Positions 6,174 to 7,921 of a stretch of 7,921 bases of DNA are shown here, piece by piece. The number at the start of each line of letters is the position of its first letter. Position 1 is the first letter of the stretch. The DNA comes from an uncultured Lachnospiraceae bacterium (GTDB taxonomy: Bacteria; Bacillota; Clostridia; Lachnospirales; Lachnospiraceae). The position numbers and the translations under genes are program-made. The notes beneath the pieces are model-generated. The model worked only from the letters and a program-made list of their open reading frames with translations. It had not been told where the DNA came from and did not search any database. Location: NCBI GenBank assembly GCA_910584685.1, contig CAJUAO010000041.1, forward strand, positions 1 to 7,921. Reading direction: 5' to 3'.

Positions 6174-6371
6174 TCAAAGCAGTTCCAAAGCTCTTTTATA
6201 AAGTGAATCTAAATCACATCCGCAATTTCCACATTCCTTATCTGCCTGCTTTATTGCAGATACCAAAATATCCTTATCATATTTTCCATCTAACCATTGC
6301 TGTGCGGGTTCAGATATTAGGTTCCACCCCGATTCAACAAACTTCTCCATAATAATCTTTAATTCTTCCAT
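6174..6371 (-). CDS. Small conserved-looking protein with CxxCxC motif
   Basis: I cannot assign a named family to this 65-residue protein. It is acidic and helical, with a tryptophan-containing first half (ESGWNLISEPAQQWLDGKY, 13-31) and a cysteine cluster CGNCGC (C47, C50, C52) near the end, followed by DLDSLYKRALELL. The cysteines could bind a metal or be redox active, but only one cluster exists per chain. A GTG at 6410 would add 13 residues, but the ATG at 6371 has GAGGAG (6379-6384, spacing 7) and is preferred. It lies 48 bases after the kinase-like gene and ahead of the ABM-like gene, probably in one transcript. Confidence 0.72.
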   Translation of the reverse strand: MEELKIIMEKFVESGWNLISEPAQQWLDGKYDKDILVSAIKQADKECGNCGCDLDSLYKRALELL

Positions 6372-6419
6372 AACACTACTCCTCTCAAGTTGGCAACCTC
6401 CAGTTTCCACTTTTTCATT

Positions 6420-6956
6420 TTACTCACAACTTGGATCTTGTATCTGCTCCATGATAAAATCTACGTTTTCTTCAATAGGTTTTGTTCCATCTATTCGTAG
6501 AATAGGACATTTTAAAGACTTCACCCATTCTTCGGCTGTATTTTCTGGTCGAGATTTAACAAAATCAAAGAACTTTTCTTCTTGCTCATGCAAATCTCCA
6601 CCTAATAACATCCTTTCACCGAATTTCTGAAAAGAACGATTTTTAACCCGTTGTATCCGTATATCCCTTGGAACGTCAATCAATACTGCATATTGAAAAA
6701 ATGAATAAATAGTTTCTCCATAATCTCCTTTTACACAGGTAAAAACAAAGTTTTCATGTGCCCTTATCTCACTCCAAAGTAACTTTTCTACCTCTTCACG
6801 AGGGCGTGGAGAAGCATAAGTATAATGGGCGTCTGTCTTAGGAAAATACAAGTCCTCATTGTCTATAAAATGGAAATGCAGTTTCTCTGCAAGAGCTTTT
6901 CCCAATGTACTCTTCCCACTACCATTCAAGCCACATACAATAATCCCCATTCCCAT
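6420..6956 (-). CDS. P-loop nucleotide kinase-like protein
   Basis: The 178-residue product is a P-loop protein of the adenylate/shikimate kinase-like type. The Walker A motif is GLNGSGKST (9-17) right at the N-terminus. FIDNEDLYFP (30-39) gives an acidic strand-end like the substrate-binding DxD/D region of small kinases. LIDVPRDIRIQRVKNRS (about 92-108) resembles the arginine-rich lid. Such enzymes phosphorylate nucleotides or small molecules using ATP; the substrate is unknown, and antibiotic phosphotransferases of similar size exist. The start is an ATG at 6956 with GGAGG at 6962-6966 (spacing 5). An ATG at 6950 (spacing 11) is an equal alternative, and a TTG at 6971 is unlikely because it precedes the ribosome site. 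It is the first gene after the tnpV terminator and extended -10 promoter, so it probably heads the cargo operon. Confidence 0.83.
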   Translation of the reverse strand: MGMGIIVCGLNGSGKSTLGKALAEKLHFHFIDNEDLYFPKTDAHYTYASPRPREEVEKLLWSEIRAHENFVFTCVKGDYGETIYSFFQYAVLIDVPRDIRIQRVKNRSFQKFGERMLLGGDLHEQEEKFFDFVKSRPENTAEEWVKSLKCPILRIDGTKPIEENVDFIMEQIQDPSCE

Positions 6957-6998
6957 AAGTTCCTCCAGCAAAGCTTAAATTCTTGCATCAACATAAAT

Positions 6999-7027
6999 AG
7001 TATACCATACACCACCTTACATTTCCA
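6999..7027 (-). promoter_or_regulatory. Extended -10 promoter for the cargo run
   Basis: On the minus strand TGGAAA (7022-7027), a 17-base spacer and TATACT (6999-7004) form a good sigma-A promoter, and TGG immediately before the -10 supplies the TGn extension. Transcription would begin near 6992, giving a leader of about 35 bases before the kinase-like ATG. It directly follows the tnpV terminator. Confidence 0.6.
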
Positions 7028-7032
7028 TAATC

Positions 7033-7062
7033 AAAAATACGGAGCAGTTTCCCACCCCGCAT
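7033..7062 (-). terminator. Intrinsic terminator after tnpV
   Basis: The transcript has ATGCGGGG (7055-7062), a 10-base loop, then CTCCGTAT (7037-7044). These form an 8-bp stem with two G-U pairs, followed by a run of five U (7033-7037, sharing one base with the stem). It begins four bases past the tnpV stop and precedes a new promoter, as expected for a boundary between the mobility module and cargo. Confidence 0.55.
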
Positions 7063-7066
7063 ACAT

Positions 7067-7453
7067 TTACGCATATACCAACTCTCTCAGAACAATCTCC
7101 TCCGCAGCACTCCTCACATTATTCATAAGTACAACCCACTCTATCGGCTCTGTAGCTTTTAGTTCTTCCGTAATTCCTGCCCCAACTTTCATCCGTTCTA
7201 TAAGTAAATCCACCCTTGCATGGCACTCCTCATCTATCTCATGCAAATGTTCATTCAATTTGCCATCTAACAACAGTCGAAGATACTTCTCTCTACGATT
7301 GGTTCTCAAATACTCCCACCGCATAAGTCCATATTTTCCTATATTGTAGTGTGTTCCCTCCGGTAACCTTAAATCGGGATAATACAAATCATCCTCTCCC
7401 AAATGATACACAATGCCATTTTCTACAATAACCTCTGCTAATTCTTTTCTCAT
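7067..7453 (-). CDS. tnpV: Transposon-encoded protein TnpV
   Basis: The 128-residue product matches the TnpV family carried by clostridial mobilizable transposons of the Tn4451 type and by many gut Firmicutes elements. Recognisable blocks are PDLRLPE (26-32), IGKYGLMRWEYL (38-49), LLLDGKLNEHLHEID (60-74), GITEELKA (93-100) and EWVVLMNNVRSAAEEIVLRE (105-124), spanning the normal full length. Its biochemical role is not established, and it is not required to be the recombinase. The ATG at 7453 has GGAGG at 7460-7464 (spacing 6). It lies 76 bases after the relaxase-like gene and is followed by a terminator. The recombinase of the element is not in the window. Confidence 0.93.
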   Translation of the reverse strand: MRKELAEVIVENGIVYHLGEDDLYYPDLRLPEGTHYNIGKYGLMRWEYLRTNRREKYLRLLLDGKLNEHLHEIDEECHARVDLLIERMKVGAGITEELKATEPIEWVVLMNNVRSAAEEIVLRELVYA

Positions 7454-7474
7454 AGTCTGCCTCCATTCTTATGT

Positions 7475-7509
7475 ACGGATAAAGAAAAAGTTTATTTGCC
7501 TTTATCCGT
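7475..7509. repeat. 10-bp inverted repeat between the mobilization gene and tnpV
   Basis: ACGGATAAAG (7475-7484) and CTTTATCCGT (7500-7509) are exact reverse complements around a 15-base AT-rich loop. In the minus-strand transcript the hairpin is followed by ACATAAGAATGGAGG, with no U-tract, so it does not look like a terminator. It sits 11 bases ahead of the tnpV ribosome site and might control tnpV translation or bind a protein. Confidence 0.6.
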
Positions 7510-7529
7510 TTCTGTTATCTTCACTACGA

Positions 7530-7921
7530 TTACCTGCTCCTACCATCAAAACCGATATTCTCCGAGAAACTCTGCACCTTCTCGCCAATAGACTCCAGAA
7601 AACGCTCCAGCATATTTAACCCATTAATGGTAAACTGCTTCATGAAATCATATGCTTTCTGCAATTTTTCTTTCAAAGTCTTGTTCTCGTCCTTCAGTAT
7701 CATATTTTCCCGCTTTAACTGGAGCATATCGTCAAACATAGCCGTTCCTCGTTCGCTTGGCTCTACCCTGCGGTACTTCTCATACTGCTGCACAGCCTGC
7801 TCTTTCACAAAATCTGCCTGTTTCTGCATTTCTTCAAAATCATTCACAGCTTCCTGTATCTGCATTTTCACAATATCCAATTTTATCTCCTCTGCCTGCA
7901 CTTCCTCCGCTTTATCGGACT
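7530..7921 (-). CDS. C-terminal tail of a MobV-type mobilization protein (relaxase), partial
   Basis: The frame is open from the window edge to a TAA at 7530-7532; the edge residues continue in frame (SDKAEE before VQAEEIKL), so the true start lies outside the window and the GTG at 7901 is internal. The visible ~129 residues are almost entirely coiled coil, rich in Glu, Lys and Gln. A second heptad-like stretch is LKRENMILKDENKTLKEKLQ, and the end (LNMLERFLESIGEKVQSFS) is typical of MobV/Pre plasmid-recombination relaxases such as TnpZ of Tn4451-type elements. The catalytic histidines are in the missing N-terminal part, so the relaxase call rests on tail style plus the adjacent tnpV. Local composition is richer in G+C than the left end: 36 of 60 bases in 7741-7800. 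The complete gene would nick at an oriT and enable mobilization. Confidence 0.7.
   Translation of the reverse strand, partial: SDKAEEVQAEEIKLDIVKMQIQEAVNDFEEMQKQADFVKEQAVQQYEKYRRVEPSERGTAMFDDMLQLKRENMILKDENKTLKEKLQKAYDFMKQFTINGLNMLERFLESIGEKVQSFSENIGFDGRSR

Noticed and set aside
7031..7066. An 11-codon frame (MYAGWETAPYF) starting directly after the tnpV stop, as a leader peptide
   Set aside because: It lies entirely in the tnpV terminator hairpin and has no ribosome site; terminator function explains the sequence better.

Overview
This window is AT-rich Firmicutes-type DNA, probably from a gut Clostridia/Lachnospiraceae relative. The evidence is GGAGG-type ribosome sites in front of nearly every gene, GTG/TTG start options, and a tnpV/MobV module typical of clostridial mobilizable transposons of the Tn4451 kind. 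All credible genes lie on the minus strand, so the biological reading direction is from 7921 down to 1. I see no rRNA, tRNA or CRISPR array.

In transcription order, the right end (7921 to about 7030) is the mobility backbone. It holds the C-terminal coiled-coil tail of a probable MobV-family relaxase, cut by the window edge, and a complete tnpV. tnpV is followed by a hairpin-plus-U-tract terminator. Immediately after it comes an extended -10 promoter (6999-7027) pointing into the accessory genes.

The middle (6956 to 2307) is a unidirectional run of small, mostly group-transfer enzymes: a P-loop nucleotide kinase-like protein, a 65-residue CxxCxC protein, an ABM-like dimeric-barrel protein, a GNAT, a class I methyltransferase, a second GNAT, a second (Tam-like) methyltransferase broken by one in-frame TAA, and a chloramphenicol-acetyltransferase-fold protein. 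Gaps are short (about 20-110 bases, longer before the CAT-like gene) and each gene has its own ribosome site. The set resembles cargo that has built up beside a tnpV module. Its members look like resistance or small-molecule-modifying enzymes, but no substrate can be assigned from sequence.

The left end (2317 to 52) is a very AT-rich block with a different character. A 43-codon reading frame overlaps the end of the CAT-like gene and contains a perfect 13-bp inverted repeat. Next is a B12-binding-type radical SAM enzyme, which ends one base before a ParB/Srx-fold protein whose ribosome site lies inside the radical SAM gene. The ParB-like protein seems to stop prematurely at position 52, and the last 51 bases look unrelated. 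The radical SAM/ParB pair is the best candidate here for a poorly described functional unit, apparently present as a fragment of a larger operon.
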